From an uncultured Eubacteriales bacterium (GTDB taxonomy: Bacteria > Bacillota > Clostridia > Christensenellales > QAND01): a stretch of DNA of 8,493 nucleotides. Of this stretch, positions 1 to 6,287 are shown one piece after another; within the stretch, counting starts at the first letter, position 1; every line of letters starts with the position of its first letter. The notes beneath the pieces are model-generated. The model ran no database searches. It was not told where the DNA came from and was given only the letters and a program-made list of their open reading frames with translations. Both the position numbers and the translations under genes were made by a program. Where the stretch lies: the NCBI GenBank assembly GCA_900546685.1, contig UREB01000063.1, positions 1-8,493 of the forward strand, given 5' to 3'.

Positions 1-1
1 A

Positions 2-1117
2 ATTCGCGCTTTCAATACAGAATCCTATGAGGAAAAGCGGATCGACGAGGCTAACAGGAATCTAACCAAGACCAGCCTGTTTGTCAACCGTTTGATGGTC
101 ATTATGCAGCCCGTTATGATGCTGCTGATGAATTTAACTACGGTGCTTATCATTTGGGTTGGTGCCAATGCAGTGGGCGCTGGCAACATGCAGGTCGGCG
201 ATATGATGGCTTTTATGCAGTATGCTATGCAGATCATGTTCTCTTTCCTTATCGTATCGATGATCTTCATCATGATCCCGCGTGCATCGGTATCGGCTGG
301 CCGTATTGCCGATGTGCTGGAAACAGAGCCTACTATTTTGGATCCCGTACAGCCGTTGGACCATAGCGATGTGCAGGGCCTGGTAGAATTTGATGATGTT
401 ACGTTCTGCTATCCAGGTGCACAGGAGCCTACGCTGGAACACATTTCCTTTACAGCAAAGCCGGGAGAAACTACAGCCATCATCGGAGGCACTGGCAGTG
501 GGAAATCCACCGTCATAAACTTACTGCCCAGGTTTTATGATGCCACGGAGGGAGAGATCCGTATCGACGGCATACCCATACGGCAGATGACTCAGCATGG
601 CCTCCGCGATAAGATCGGCTTTGTGCCGCAACAAGGCATCCTCTTTTCCGGGACGATCCGTTCCAATATCACGTATGGAGCGCATGATATTTCAGAGGAG
701 GAAATTTGGAAAGCAGCAGATATAGCCCAGGCAACAGAGTTTATCTCACGACTGCCGGAAGGACTGGATACCCCTATTTCCCAGGGCGGTACCAATGTTT
801 CGGGTGGGCAAAAGCAACGCCTGTCCATTGCCAGGGCATTGGCAAAAAAGCCGGAAATCTATATCTTTGACGATAGCTTTTCTGCTTTGGATTTTAAGAC
901 AGATGCAGCGCTGAGAAAAGCGTTGAAAGATAATATCGACAAAGCCACAATGATCATTGTGGCACAGCGCATCAGTACGGTGGTGGATGCAGAGCAGATC
1001 ATTGTGCTGGATGAAGGAAAAATTGCTGGCAAGGGAACACATGAGCAACTGATGAAAACCTGTGATGTGTACCGGGAAATTGCGCTGTCCCAGCTTTCAG
1101 AGGAGGAGTTGGCATGA
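2..1117 (+). CDS. ABC exporter half-transporter, degenerate-site subunit (5' truncated)
   Basis: C-terminal part of a fused permease/ATPase of the multidrug/lipid exporter type. The frame stays open to the left edge, so the first visible residues (IRAFNTESYEEKR) are internal and about 200-250 N-terminal residues are missing. Visible parts, numbered from the first whole codon: two membrane segments (TM5 and TM6, about residues 33-58 and 65-90), then the nucleotide-binding domain with Walker A GGTGSGKST (162-170), Q-loop FVPQQ, signature SGGQ (267-270), Walker B ending FDDS (290-292) and switch motif VAQR (Q322). The catalytic Glu after Walker B is Asp and the switch His is Gln. In known heterodimeric exporters (TM287/288, BmrCD, LmrCD type) these changes mark the subunit that supplies the low-activity ATP site. 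It overlaps the next gene by four bases (ATGA), implying coupled translation and a heterodimer. The substrate cannot be told from sequence. Confidence 0.95.
   Translation: MRAFNTESYEEKRIDEANRNLTKTSLFVNRLMVIMQPVMMLLMNLTTVLIIWVGANAVGAGNMQVGDMMAFMQYAMQIMFSFLIVSMIFIMIPRASVSAGRIADVLETEPTILDPVQPLDHSDVQGLVEFDDVTFCYPGAQEPTLEHISFTAKPGETTAIIGGTGSGKSTVINLLPRFYDATEGEIRIDGIPIRQMTQHGLRDKIGFVPQQGILFSGTIRSNITYGAHDISEEEIWKAADIAQATEFISRLPEGLDTPISQGGTNVSGGQKQRLSIARALAKKPEIYIFDDSFSALDFKTDAALRKALKDNIDKATMIIVAQRISTVVDAEQIIVLDEGKIAGKGTHEQLMKTCDVYREIALSQLSEEELA
1101..1108 (+). promoter_or_regulatory. Ribosome binding site of the second ABC subunit
   Basis: AGGAGGAG lies inside the end of the first ABC gene, five bases before the ATG at 1114. 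It fixes the start of the second subunit at the ATGA overlap and supports coupled translation of both subunits. Confidence 0.85.
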
Positions 1118-3102
1118 GTAATCGTCGTCCTCAAAGAGGCCCTATGGGCGGAGGGCCGGCAGCGGCCAGGCCTGCGGAAAAGGCCAAAGATTTTAAGGGA
1201 ACTTTCAAAAAGCTAATGCGGTATATCCGCGCTTACTGGTTTTCTCTGATTGTGATGCTGGTGTTTGCCGTTGCTAGTACGGTATTTACCATCATTGGGC
1301 CCAAGATACTAGGCAACGCTACCAATAAGCTGGTAGAAGGCATCAGCCAGCAAATGGTCTACGATAAAGTTACAGAACAGCTTCCAGAGGGCCTGACGTT
1401 GCCGAAGGGCACCACAGGCGCAGACCTAATGGATTTGATGCCGCAGGAGCAAAGAGAAATGCTCAGCCAGTCACAGACAGATATGTTGATGGATATGAGC
1501 TTTGATCAAAGACCTTCCATTGACTTTTCCGGCATTGCCAATATTCTGCTGTGGCTGGTAGGCTTATATGCTTTGAGTTCTATCTTCAATTATATCCAAG
1601 GCTTTGTAACGACCGGCGTATCGCAGAAGGTAGCCTATAATTTAAGGCGGGATATTGCTGCTAAGATGAATCGAATGCCGCTGAAATATTTTGACCGCAC
1701 CAGCCATGGCGATGTATTAAGCCGCATCACGAACGACGTGGATACCGTTGCCCAATCGCTAAATCAATCCATTTCTCAGTTGGTGACGGCGATTACGACG
1801 ATCTTAGGCGTACTAATTATGATGCTCAGCATCTCTATCACGATGACAATCGTTGCCGTGCTAGTGCTGCCGGTATCCATGCTGGTTGTCCGCGTTGTTG
1901 TTAAGCATTCACAGAAAAACTTTGTTGGCCAGCAAAATGCGCTGGGAGATCTAAATGGTCATGTAGAAGAAATGTACGGCGGCCATTTGGTAATGAAAGT
2001 ATTCAACGGCGAAAAGGATTCTTTGGATGAGTTTCATGAACTCAACGATACGCTGTACCAAAATGCATGGAAGGCGCAGTTCCTGTCTGGTTTGATGATG
2101 CCGGTGCTGAATTTTGTCAGCAACCTGGGCTATGTGGGCGTTTGTGTGTTAGGCGGTTATCTTGCAACCAAGCAAATCGTAGAGATCGGAGACATCCAGG
2201 CGTTCATCCAGTATGTTCGCAACTTCAACCAGCCCATTACCCAGACTGCAAATATGGCTAACCTGCTGCAATCTACCATAGCGGCGGCCGAGCGTGTCTT
2301 TGTATTCCTTGATGAAGAGGAAGAGCCAAGAGAAAGTGAGCATCCGGTAAAACTGGATCATGTGGAAGGGAAAGTGGAATTTGATCACGTTGTCTTTGGC
2401 TACAACGAAGATAAGGTGATCATCAAAGATTTCAATGCAACGGTACAGCCAGAGCAAAAGGTAGCGATTGTGGGGCCGACTGGGGCCGGTAAAACCACCA
2501 TGGTCAACCTGTTAATGCGTTTTTATGACGTCAATAGCGGCGCCATTCGGGTAGATGGCGTCAATATCCAGGATATGAGCCGGGAAGATCTGCGTTCGTT
2601 GTTTGGCATGGTTCTTCAGGATACGTGGTTATTCGGCGGAAGCATTCGAGACAATATCGCGTATGGAAAACTAGACGCCACCGATGAGCAGATTGAACAG
2701 GCGGCAAAGGCTGCCCATGTGGATCACTTTGTCCGTACACTGCCTGAGGGATATGATACCGAATTGAATGAGGAGGCCTCCAATATTTCACAAGGGCAAA
2801 GGCAGCTTTTAACGATTGCCAGAGCGCTGTTGGCAGATCCGCCCATTTTGATTTTGGATGAAGCTACCAGTTCTGTGGATACACGTACAGAGGTTTTGAT
2901 ACAAAAGGCGATGGAAACGCTGATGAAGGGCCGTACCAGCTTTATCATTGCGCACCGGTTGTCCACCATCAAAGATGCCGATATGATTCTTGTGATGAAA
3001 GAAGGCAACATCGTAGAGCAGGGGACGCATGCGGAGCTATTGGCCAAAGGCGGCTTTTATGCCGAACTATATAACAGCCAATTCTCTGAAGAGGCCGAGT
3101 AA
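1114..3102 (+). CDS. ABC exporter half-transporter, consensus-site subunit
   Basis: Complete 662-residue fused permease/ATPase and partner of the preceding gene. After a basic Gly/Pro/Ala-rich cytosolic tail (1-35) comes TM1 (about 42-64). An unusually long outward loop (about 70-140, Met/Gln/Asp-rich) follows, then TM2-TM6 and the nucleotide-binding domain. Visible motifs: Walker A GPTGAGKT (454-461), Q-loop Q502, signature SQGQ (559-562), Walker B LDE with catalytic E583, and switch H614. Catalytic Glu and His are intact, but the signature Gly is replaced by Gln. Pairing its Walker motifs with the SGGQ of the first subunit gives one competent ATP site. Pairing its SQGQ with the first subunit's Asp/Gln motifs gives the degenerate site. 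This is the textbook heterodimeric exporter arrangement (established knowledge). Drugs, lipids or peptides are all possible substrates; no regulator gene is visible. A hairpin terminator follows the stop by nine bases. Confidence 0.96.
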   Translation: MSNRRPQRGPMGGGPAAARPAEKAKDFKGTFKKLMRYIRAYWFSLIVMLVFAVASTVFTIIGPKILGNATNKLVEGISQQMVYDKVTEQLPEGLTLPKGTTGADLMDLMPQEQREMLSQSQTDMLMDMSFDQRPSIDFSGIANILLWLVGLYALSSIFNYIQGFVTTGVSQKVAYNLRRDIAAKMNRMPLKYFDRTSHGDVLSRITNDVDTVAQSLNQSISQLVTAITTILGVLIMMLSISITMTIVAVLVLPVSMLVVRVVVKHSQKNFVGQQNALGDLNGHVEEMYGGHLVMKVFNGEKDSLDEFHELNDTLYQNAWKAQFLSGLMMPVLNFVSNLGYVGVCVLGGYLATKQIVEIGDIQAFIQYVRNFNQPITQTANMANLLQSTIAAAERVFVFLDEEEEPRESEHPVKLDHVEGKVEFDHVVFGYNEDKVIIKDFNATVQPEQKVAIVGPTGAGKTTMVNLLMRFYDVNSGAIRVDGVNIQDMSREDLRSLFGMVLQDTWLFGGSIRDNIAYGKLDATDEQIEQAAKAAHVDHFVRTLPEGYDTELNEEASNISQGQRQLLTIARALLADPPILILDEATSSVDTRTEVLIQKAMETLMKGRTSFIIAHRLSTIKDADMILVMKEGNIVEQGTHAELLAKGGFYAELYNSQFSEEAE

Positions 3103-3111
3103 ACAAAAAAG

Positions 3112-3148
3112 AAAAAGCGCAGCTGGTTTTTTATCAGTTGCGCTTTTT
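3112..3148. terminator. Bidirectional intrinsic terminator between ABC operon and glycosyltransferase operon
   Basis: A 14-base stem (3112-3125 with 3135-3148, one G-U pair) carries AAAAAGCGCAGCTG against CAGTTGCGCTTTTT around a nine-base loop. T-rich DNA follows in both reading directions, so it can end rightward ABC transcription and leftward glycosyltransferase transcription. Confidence 0.9.
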
Positions 3149-3154
3149 TGATTT

Positions 3155-3949
3155 TTATATTTGATTGCTGTCGGCACTTTTGGCGTATTTTTTCATCAGC
3201 CATTTTGCAATAAAGGTTGGCCAATAACGACAAAAAATGGCGTAATCCTCTTGAAAACGTTGCCCGTCCGCCTCTAGTTGCTTGGTTGTCTCTGAATCCT
3301 CATGAATTCTATGTAGCATTAAGATTTCCGGCACATACACAAAAGAGCCTTTTTTCTGTGCCAAACGATTCCACGCATCCCAATCCAAGCTACAAGCCAT
3401 GGACTCGTCAAACCGAAAATCCGGATAGACGGACCTGTGTAAACAAACAGAAGGGCAGCAAATCGCGTTGCCGATTGAAAGCGCCCGGTTGCGCATGAAC
3501 TTGCTGTGCCAAAACAGTTTGGGCTTAATCAAAGCATTGATCATACGCTTGATTTTTAAATTTTTGTTTTCTGTTATGACAGCCCCATTCCGAAGTTCTC
3601 CATAGTCGGTAAAAAGGATCAAGGGATCTTTGGCTTTTTGGCCGTATTCCTGTAGTGTTTTAAGATAATCTGGCTGATAGACGTCATCCTGATGTGCAAT
3701 GGTCACAAAATCCGTCTCTGCACAAGAAACCGCAAAATTCCAATCTCGGCCGATTCCGCTTGGCTTATCGCTGATAAAGAGCGGCACACCAAACTCTTCT
3801 GCCAAGGAACGAATCGCGTCATTGGGCGTGGAAGTAGCCATCAGAATGCGGGCCGGCAGCGTTTGTTTTGTTAAAGAAACCAGACAGTCGCGCAAAAAAG
3901 GGCTTTCTTTATAGGCGCAGACCACAAAGGTATGGGAAAATTCATCCAT
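3155..3949 (-). CDS. GT2-family glycosyltransferase, third gene of the GT/DUF2304 operon
   Basis: GT-A fold family 2 glycosyltransferase of 264 residues, predicted cytosolic or membrane-peripheral. It begins with the strand FVVCAYKES (8-16), where nucleotide sugar binding starts. The metal-binding acidic motif is seen as HQDD (86-89) in the context TDFVTIAHQDD. A likely acceptor/catalytic-base region lies around SLDWDAW (187-193). The C-terminus is basic and Trp-rich (KWLMKKY) and may touch the membrane; there is no clear transmembrane helix. The ATG at 3949 is chosen because AGAGGAG sits seven bases upstream and the GT fold begins straight after it; an in-frame ATG at 3985 would add 12 residues without a good site. 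It overlaps the DUF2304 gene by eight bases, so the three genes are surely co-transcribed. Probable role: adding a sugar in surface polysaccharide or glycolipid synthesis (inference). Sugar donor and acceptor are unknown. Confidence 0.9.
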   Translation of the reverse strand: MDEFSHTFVVCAYKESPFLRDCLVSLTKQTLPARILMATSTPNDAIRSLAEEFGVPLFISDKPSGIGRDWNFAVSCAETDFVTIAHQDDVYQPDYLKTLQEYGQKAKDPLILFTDYGELRNGAVITENKNLKIKRMINALIKPKLFWHSKFMRNRALSIGNAICCPSVCLHRSVYPDFRFDESMACSLDWDAWNRLAQKKGSFVYVPEILMLHRIHEDSETTKQLEADGQRFQEDYAIFCRYWPTFIAKWLMKKYAKSADSNQI

Positions 3950-4295
3950 GGCGCTGCTCCTCTTTCTCAAACTCATCCATAGCAATTTTCTGTGCCATCT
4001 GGTTTGTTTTCTGCTGCCATTGAGAGATTCGGATGGTGATCCAAAATTGCTTTAGAGAAATCATCCCTATGAAGAACAGCAGCAAAAAGCTAAAGGGAGC
4101 TTCTATCCCTAAGAGTCGAGAAAAAAAGTACGGAATTTGAGGGAAAAGGCTCAAAATCAGCAAAAGCCCCGAAAAAATAACCCAATAGATGGAGTCTGTG
4201 ATATTCAATTTGGATTTTCGGATCTTGTATAGGACATAGATTAGTATCAATAAAGACATTAGAATCAATACAATACGAAGCTTTAAGGCGATCAT
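3942..4295 (-). CDS. DUF2304 small membrane protein (GacJ-like)
   Basis: A 117-residue integral membrane protein with three hydrophobic segments (about 6-23, 37-53 and 66-86), followed by a charged, Gln/Glu/Lys-rich tail (92-114) that looks coiled-coil prone. The pattern fits DUF2304: a basic stretch after TM1, a Trp at the start of TM2 (W38), LFP after TM2 (50-52), the LLGIEAP loop (61-67) and a polar helical tail. Family knowledge: GacJ of group A Streptococcus is a protein of this size and type that binds the GT2 enzyme GacI and boosts its activity in making an undecaprenyl-phosphate-linked sugar. The start codon overlaps the stop of the upstream GT2 gene (ATGA, 4292-4295), with GGAGGG about ten bases upstream. 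By position and family it should be the membrane partner of that GT2 enzyme. Direct functional evidence is lacking here. Confidence 0.88.
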   Translation of the reverse strand: MIALKLRIVLILMSLLILIYVLYKIRKSKLNITDSIYWVIFSGLLLILSLFPQIPYFFSRLLGIEAPFSFLLLFFIGMISLKQFWITIRISQWQQKTNQMAQKIAMDEFEKEEQRHG

Positions 4296-5002
4296 ATGGC
4301 TTCTTCCCTCCGCCTACGAAATAGATTGATAAATGAGATGGAAACAAACATGCGCAGCATATAACGGATGGAACTCATGAGTGTAAAATAGCTTGTCCCA
4401 GCCTCGCGTTCATTCATCTCCACCTGTACCTCAATAAACCTTGCACCGTTACGAACAAAATAGGCCCAGGTATCTGGCTCAGCGCCACAGTTCATATCAA
4501 AAGCAATCTGCCGCATGATCTTGCGATTTACCAACCTCATACCGCTGGTAGGATCTGTAAAGCGTTTACCGGTCGTTAAACGAAAGATAGCACTGATGAT
4601 CCGTGATCCCATCATACGGAGGCTGTGTCCCTTTTTCTTATGAAGAAAGCGGGAACCAATGACAATATCATAGTTTCCCTCCTGCATTTTACGGAGCATA
4701 GGAAGAATATAGCGGGCATTGTGCTGGCCATCGCCATCAAAGGGCATAGCCGCTTTATAGCCATGCAGATAGGCAAATTTATTGCCTGTCTGGAAAACAC
4801 CGTCCAAACCCAAGTTTACAGGGAGCGACATGCAGGGAATCCCTTTCTGATGGCATATTTCCGCGGTATGGTCCGTAGAACCGTCATCTATGACAAGAAA
4901 ATCAAGCCCAGGACAGTGTTCTTCAAGATCCTCGATGACCTTTTCAATATTTTCTTCCTCGTTGTGTGCAGGAATGAAAACAAGCAGTTCCTTTTCATTC
5001 AT
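4292..5002 (-). CDS. GT2 glycosyltransferase, polyprenyl-phosphate sugar synthase type (GacI/DPM1-like)
   Basis: A 236-residue GT-A glycosyltransferase of the dolichol-phosphate-mannose-synthase-like branch. Motifs in order: nucleotide-binding start VFIPAHNEEENI (8-19), VIDDGSTD (37-44), the metal-binding D-x-D in FDGDGQH (88-94), GSRF (116-119), DPTSGMRL (150-157), EPD (175-177) and the acceptor-side segment EREAGTSY (198-205). It ends with one hydrophobic stretch (about 212-228) and a basic RRRR tail (229-232), suited to membrane contact. Enzymes of this branch move a sugar from a nucleotide donor to a polyprenyl phosphate on the inner membrane face. The ATG at 5002 is preferred over the in-frame ATG at 5026: GGGGGAA precedes 5002 at good spacing, and a perfect TATAAT at 5036-5041 would put the transcript start almost on the 5026 codon. 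It is the first gene of the operon, followed by its likely DUF2304 partner. Sugar specificity cannot be read. Confidence 0.92.
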   Translation of the reverse strand: MNEKELLVFIPAHNEEENIEKVIEDLEEHCPGLDFLVIDDGSTDHTAEICHQKGIPCMSLPVNLGLDGVFQTGNKFAYLHGYKAAMPFDGDGQHNARYILPMLRKMQEGNYDIVIGSRFLHKKKGHSLRMMGSRIISAIFRLTTGKRFTDPTSGMRLVNRKIMRQIAFDMNCGAEPDTWAYFVRNGARFIEVQVEMNEREAGTSYFTLMSSIRYMLRMFVSISFINLFRRRREEAI

Positions 5003-5007
5003 AGAGA

Positions 5008-5014
5008 TTCCCCC
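5008..5014 (-). promoter_or_regulatory. Ribosome binding site of the first GT2 gene
   Basis: On the minus strand, GGGGGAA lies five bases before the ATG at 5002. The longer in-frame start at 5026 has only a weak GGG upstream, so this site favours the shorter protein. Confidence 0.6.
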
Positions 5015-5035
5015 AAAGCTCCCCATAATTTACCC

Positions 5036-5063
5036 ATTATATATGTTTCTTTAAATTTTAGCA
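5036..5063 (-). promoter_or_regulatory. Promoter region of the GT2/DUF2304/GT2 operon
   Basis: Two candidate -10 elements lie on the minus strand: a perfect TATAAT (5036-5041), and an extended -10 TGCTAAAAT (5055-5063) about 14 bases upstream of it. Neither has a convincing TTGACA-like -35 at standard spacing. The extended -10 would not need one. Which of them is used cannot be decided by eye. Confidence 0.45.
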
Positions 5064-5100
5064 TATTTATGCCTGTTTTACCAGCAATCTTCTAGGCCAG

Positions 5101-5577
5101 TCAAATGCGTTTTTTGAAAGAAAGATTTTTCACAGCAACGGAGAATACACAGGTTTTTTGTAGTGCGGGCAAAGGAAATTGCCAGGGCTGATTTGGAGCA
5201 TAGTGGGCCATGAGGGAAGCAAGGGCCACTCGCTTCTCGTTGAGATCTTCTATCAGTGTGGCTCGGCCGCTTCCTATGATGCTGGCGTACCGCATGCTAA
5301 AGCCACAAGCCTGTGTTGAGGGAATAATTTGAACATAATCATCCATTTCAAAACATACTTGTGGATTGGCAGATAGGAAAGAAAGCTTTTTTCCTTCCTG
5401 CGCACTATGAAAGTATAAGGTAGTCAAATTGCCCGTCTTATCAAAATGCATGCCATAGGACAACGGTATGAGATACGGTTGTCCGCCATCACATAGAGCC
5501 AAACGACATACCTGGCAGTGTTGCAAAAAGGCTCGAATCTCCTGGAGATCCTTTACTTCAAATTCGTTTCTGCGCAT
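5101..5577 (-). CDS. NimA-like / pyridoxamine 5'-phosphate oxidase-like split-barrel protein
   Basis: A 158-residue cytosolic protein of the flavin-binding split-barrel superfamily (Pyridox_ox_2/NimA type). Visible marks: an N-terminal helix with a Cys/Leu-rich strand (CQVCRLALCDGGQPYLIP, 21-38), then PLSYGM (38-43). The characteristic LYFHSAQEGKKL (54-65) comes next, followed by NPQVCFEMDD (71-80). A later strand, YASIIGSGRATLIED, forms the second half of the barrel. Members bind FMN or another cofactor; some (Nim) reduce nitroimidazole drugs, but most are uncharacterised, so no resistance role should be assumed. Length is normal for the family. GGAAGGGGG precedes the ATG. It has its own likely promoter just upstream. 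No terminator is seen in the 98 bases before the glycosyltransferase operon, so read-through is possible. Confidence 0.85.
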   Translation of the reverse strand: MRRNEFEVKDLQEIRAFLQHCQVCRLALCDGGQPYLIPLSYGMHFDKTGNLTTLYFHSAQEGKKLSFLSANPQVCFEMDDYVQIIPSTQACGFSMRYASIIGSGRATLIEDLNEKRVALASLMAHYAPNQPWQFPLPALQKTCVFSVAVKNLSFKKRI

Positions 5578-5605
5578 ACGGCGCCCCCTTCCTATAAATC
5601 ATCTT

Positions 5606-5635
5606 ATTATATATGATATTTGATTCGGTACACAA
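5606..5635 (-). promoter_or_regulatory. Sigma-A-type promoter of the split-barrel gene
   Basis: On the minus strand, TTGTGT (5630-5635) is followed by an 18-base spacer and a perfect TATAAT (5606-5611). Transcription would start near 5599, giving a leader of about 22 bases. The -35 directly abuts the T-tract of the upstream gene's terminator. Confidence 0.6.
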
Positions 5636-5659
5636 TAAAAAAGGGCCCGAAGGCCCTTT
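5634..5659 (-). terminator. Intrinsic terminator of the ferritin-like gene with UUCG tetraloop
   Basis: Read on the minus strand, AAAGGGCC, loop TTCG, GGCCCTTT form an eight-base perfect stem (5640-5659). It runs into a six-base T-tract and begins about ten bases after the stop codon at 5670. The C(UUCG)G loop is an exceptionally stable RNA tetraloop. Confidence 0.9.
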
Positions 5660-5669
5660 GGATGTAGAG

Positions 5670-6197
5670 TCAGGAAAGCGCACCACGCTGCCAAAGGGCC
5701 AAGGCCTGACAGAAAATGCGAATATGATGCTCTTCATCTAGGATGATGCGCCGGATATTTTTCTGTACAGATGAATCCTGTATAAGGCATAGATGACGAC
5801 GATAATTCTCTATCGCCTGTTTTTCTCCTTGGATGTTTTCATAGATCAGTGAAGGAAAGTCGCATTGATAATCTACATTTTGTCCGCTCCAAAAATGTCC
5901 CATGGTTGGATTGGAATGAGCGCGATAGCGTGGATCGCCCCCAAGCTTAAAGATGAGCTGCGCCAAAATATGGAGATGATGCATCTCTGCCATGCCAATC
6001 TTGGAAAGCTCTTTGGCAAAGTGAGGAAAAGTATTCATCAGCACGACAGATTGATATTCGTATTTAGTGATGGCGGTAAGCTCACTAACGATACCTGCAT
6101 AGTCCTCCATCAGTATTTGCGCATAGTGCGGATTCGGTTTTGGATCAATGGGAGGATAGGGTGGGGAAACGAAATCATGCTCGTTTTTATGATCCAT
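5670..6197 (-). CDS. Ferritin-like di-iron four-helix protein (rubrerythrin/CotJC-like, no rubredoxin domain)
   Basis: A 175-residue soluble protein of the ferritin-like superfamily. After a Pro-rich lead (about 9-24, PPYPPIDPKPNP) come four helices. Each carries an expected metal ligand: E39 in SELTAI (helix 1), the E71-M-H-H74 E-x-x-H motif (helix 2), E125 in GEKQAIENY (helix 3), and E155-E-H-H158 (helix 4). The complete E, ExxH, E, ExxH set predicts a working di-iron or di-manganese centre. There is no CxxC pair, so a rubrerythrin electron-transfer rubredoxin domain is absent. Likely roles are peroxide reduction, metal handling or oxygen defence; the Pro-rich start and size also recall clostridial CotJC/manganese-catalase-like proteins of spores (inference). 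Start: ATG at 6197 with AAAGGAG nine bases upstream. It is single-gene, divergent from the SDR gene, and closed by its own terminator. Confidence 0.85.
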   Translation of the reverse strand: MDHKNEHDFVSPPYPPIDPKPNPHYAQILMEDYAGIVSELTAITKYEYQSVVLMNTFPHFAKELSKIGMAEMHHLHILAQLIFKLGGDPRYRAHSNPTMGHFWSGQNVDYQCDFPSLIYENIQGEKQAIENYRRHLCLIQDSSVQKNIRRIILDEEHHIRIFCQALALWQRGALS

Positions 6198-6234
6198 GTG
6201 TATTTTCTCCTTTCTGGTTGATGATTGGATAGCG

Positions 6235-6263
6235 GAATATGCTATACTAAAATAAACTATTCA
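6235..6263 (-). promoter_or_regulatory. Candidate promoter of the ferritin-like gene, sporulation-sigma-like
   Basis: On the minus strand, TGAATA (6258-6263) and CATATTC (6235-6241) are separated by 16 bases. This resembles the sigma-G class (about TGAATA ... CATACTA in Bacillus), with five of seven -10 positions matching and a slightly short spacer. The leader would be about 30 bases. No better vegetative promoter is seen on this strand between 6198 and 6290. Confidence 0.25.
6240..6248 (+). promoter_or_regulatory. Extended -10 promoter of the SDR gene
   Basis: TGCTATACT (TG at 6240-6241, TATACT at 6243-6248) matches an extended -10. A weak TTGATG lies at 6218-6223, 19 bases upstream. Transcription would start near 6255, leaving a leader of about 33 bases before the ATG at 6288. 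It overlaps the -10 region of the candidate divergent promoter. Confidence 0.6.
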
Positions 6264-6287
6264 TTTTAGGTGAAAGGGGAAACAGAG

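Noticed and set aside
3950..3985. Longer start for the second GT2 gene at 3985
   Set aside because: The extra 12 basic residues lie deep in the DUF2304 gene. The ATG at 3949 has a strong AGAGGAG site and the GT fold begins immediately after it.
4625..5095. A 156-codon open frame on the + strand opposite the first GT2 gene
   Set aside because: It is the complement of a well-supported glycosyltransferase; its translation has no recognisable domain and its start has no ribosome binding site.
5003..5100. Possible terminator after the split-barrel gene
   Set aside because: Only short, imperfect complementary segments (GGCC/GGC) are present and there is no T-tract, so no terminator is called.
5101..5577. 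Nitroimidazole resistance gene (nim) call for the split-barrel protein
   Set aside because: The family is broad and most members have no drug-related activity; nothing in the context, such as an insertion sequence, supports a resistance role.
6270..6287. GTG start for the SDR at 6270
   Set aside because: It would add six residues (VKGETE) that coincide with the ribosome binding site of the ATG at 6288; SDR proteins of this type start close to the first Rossmann strand.
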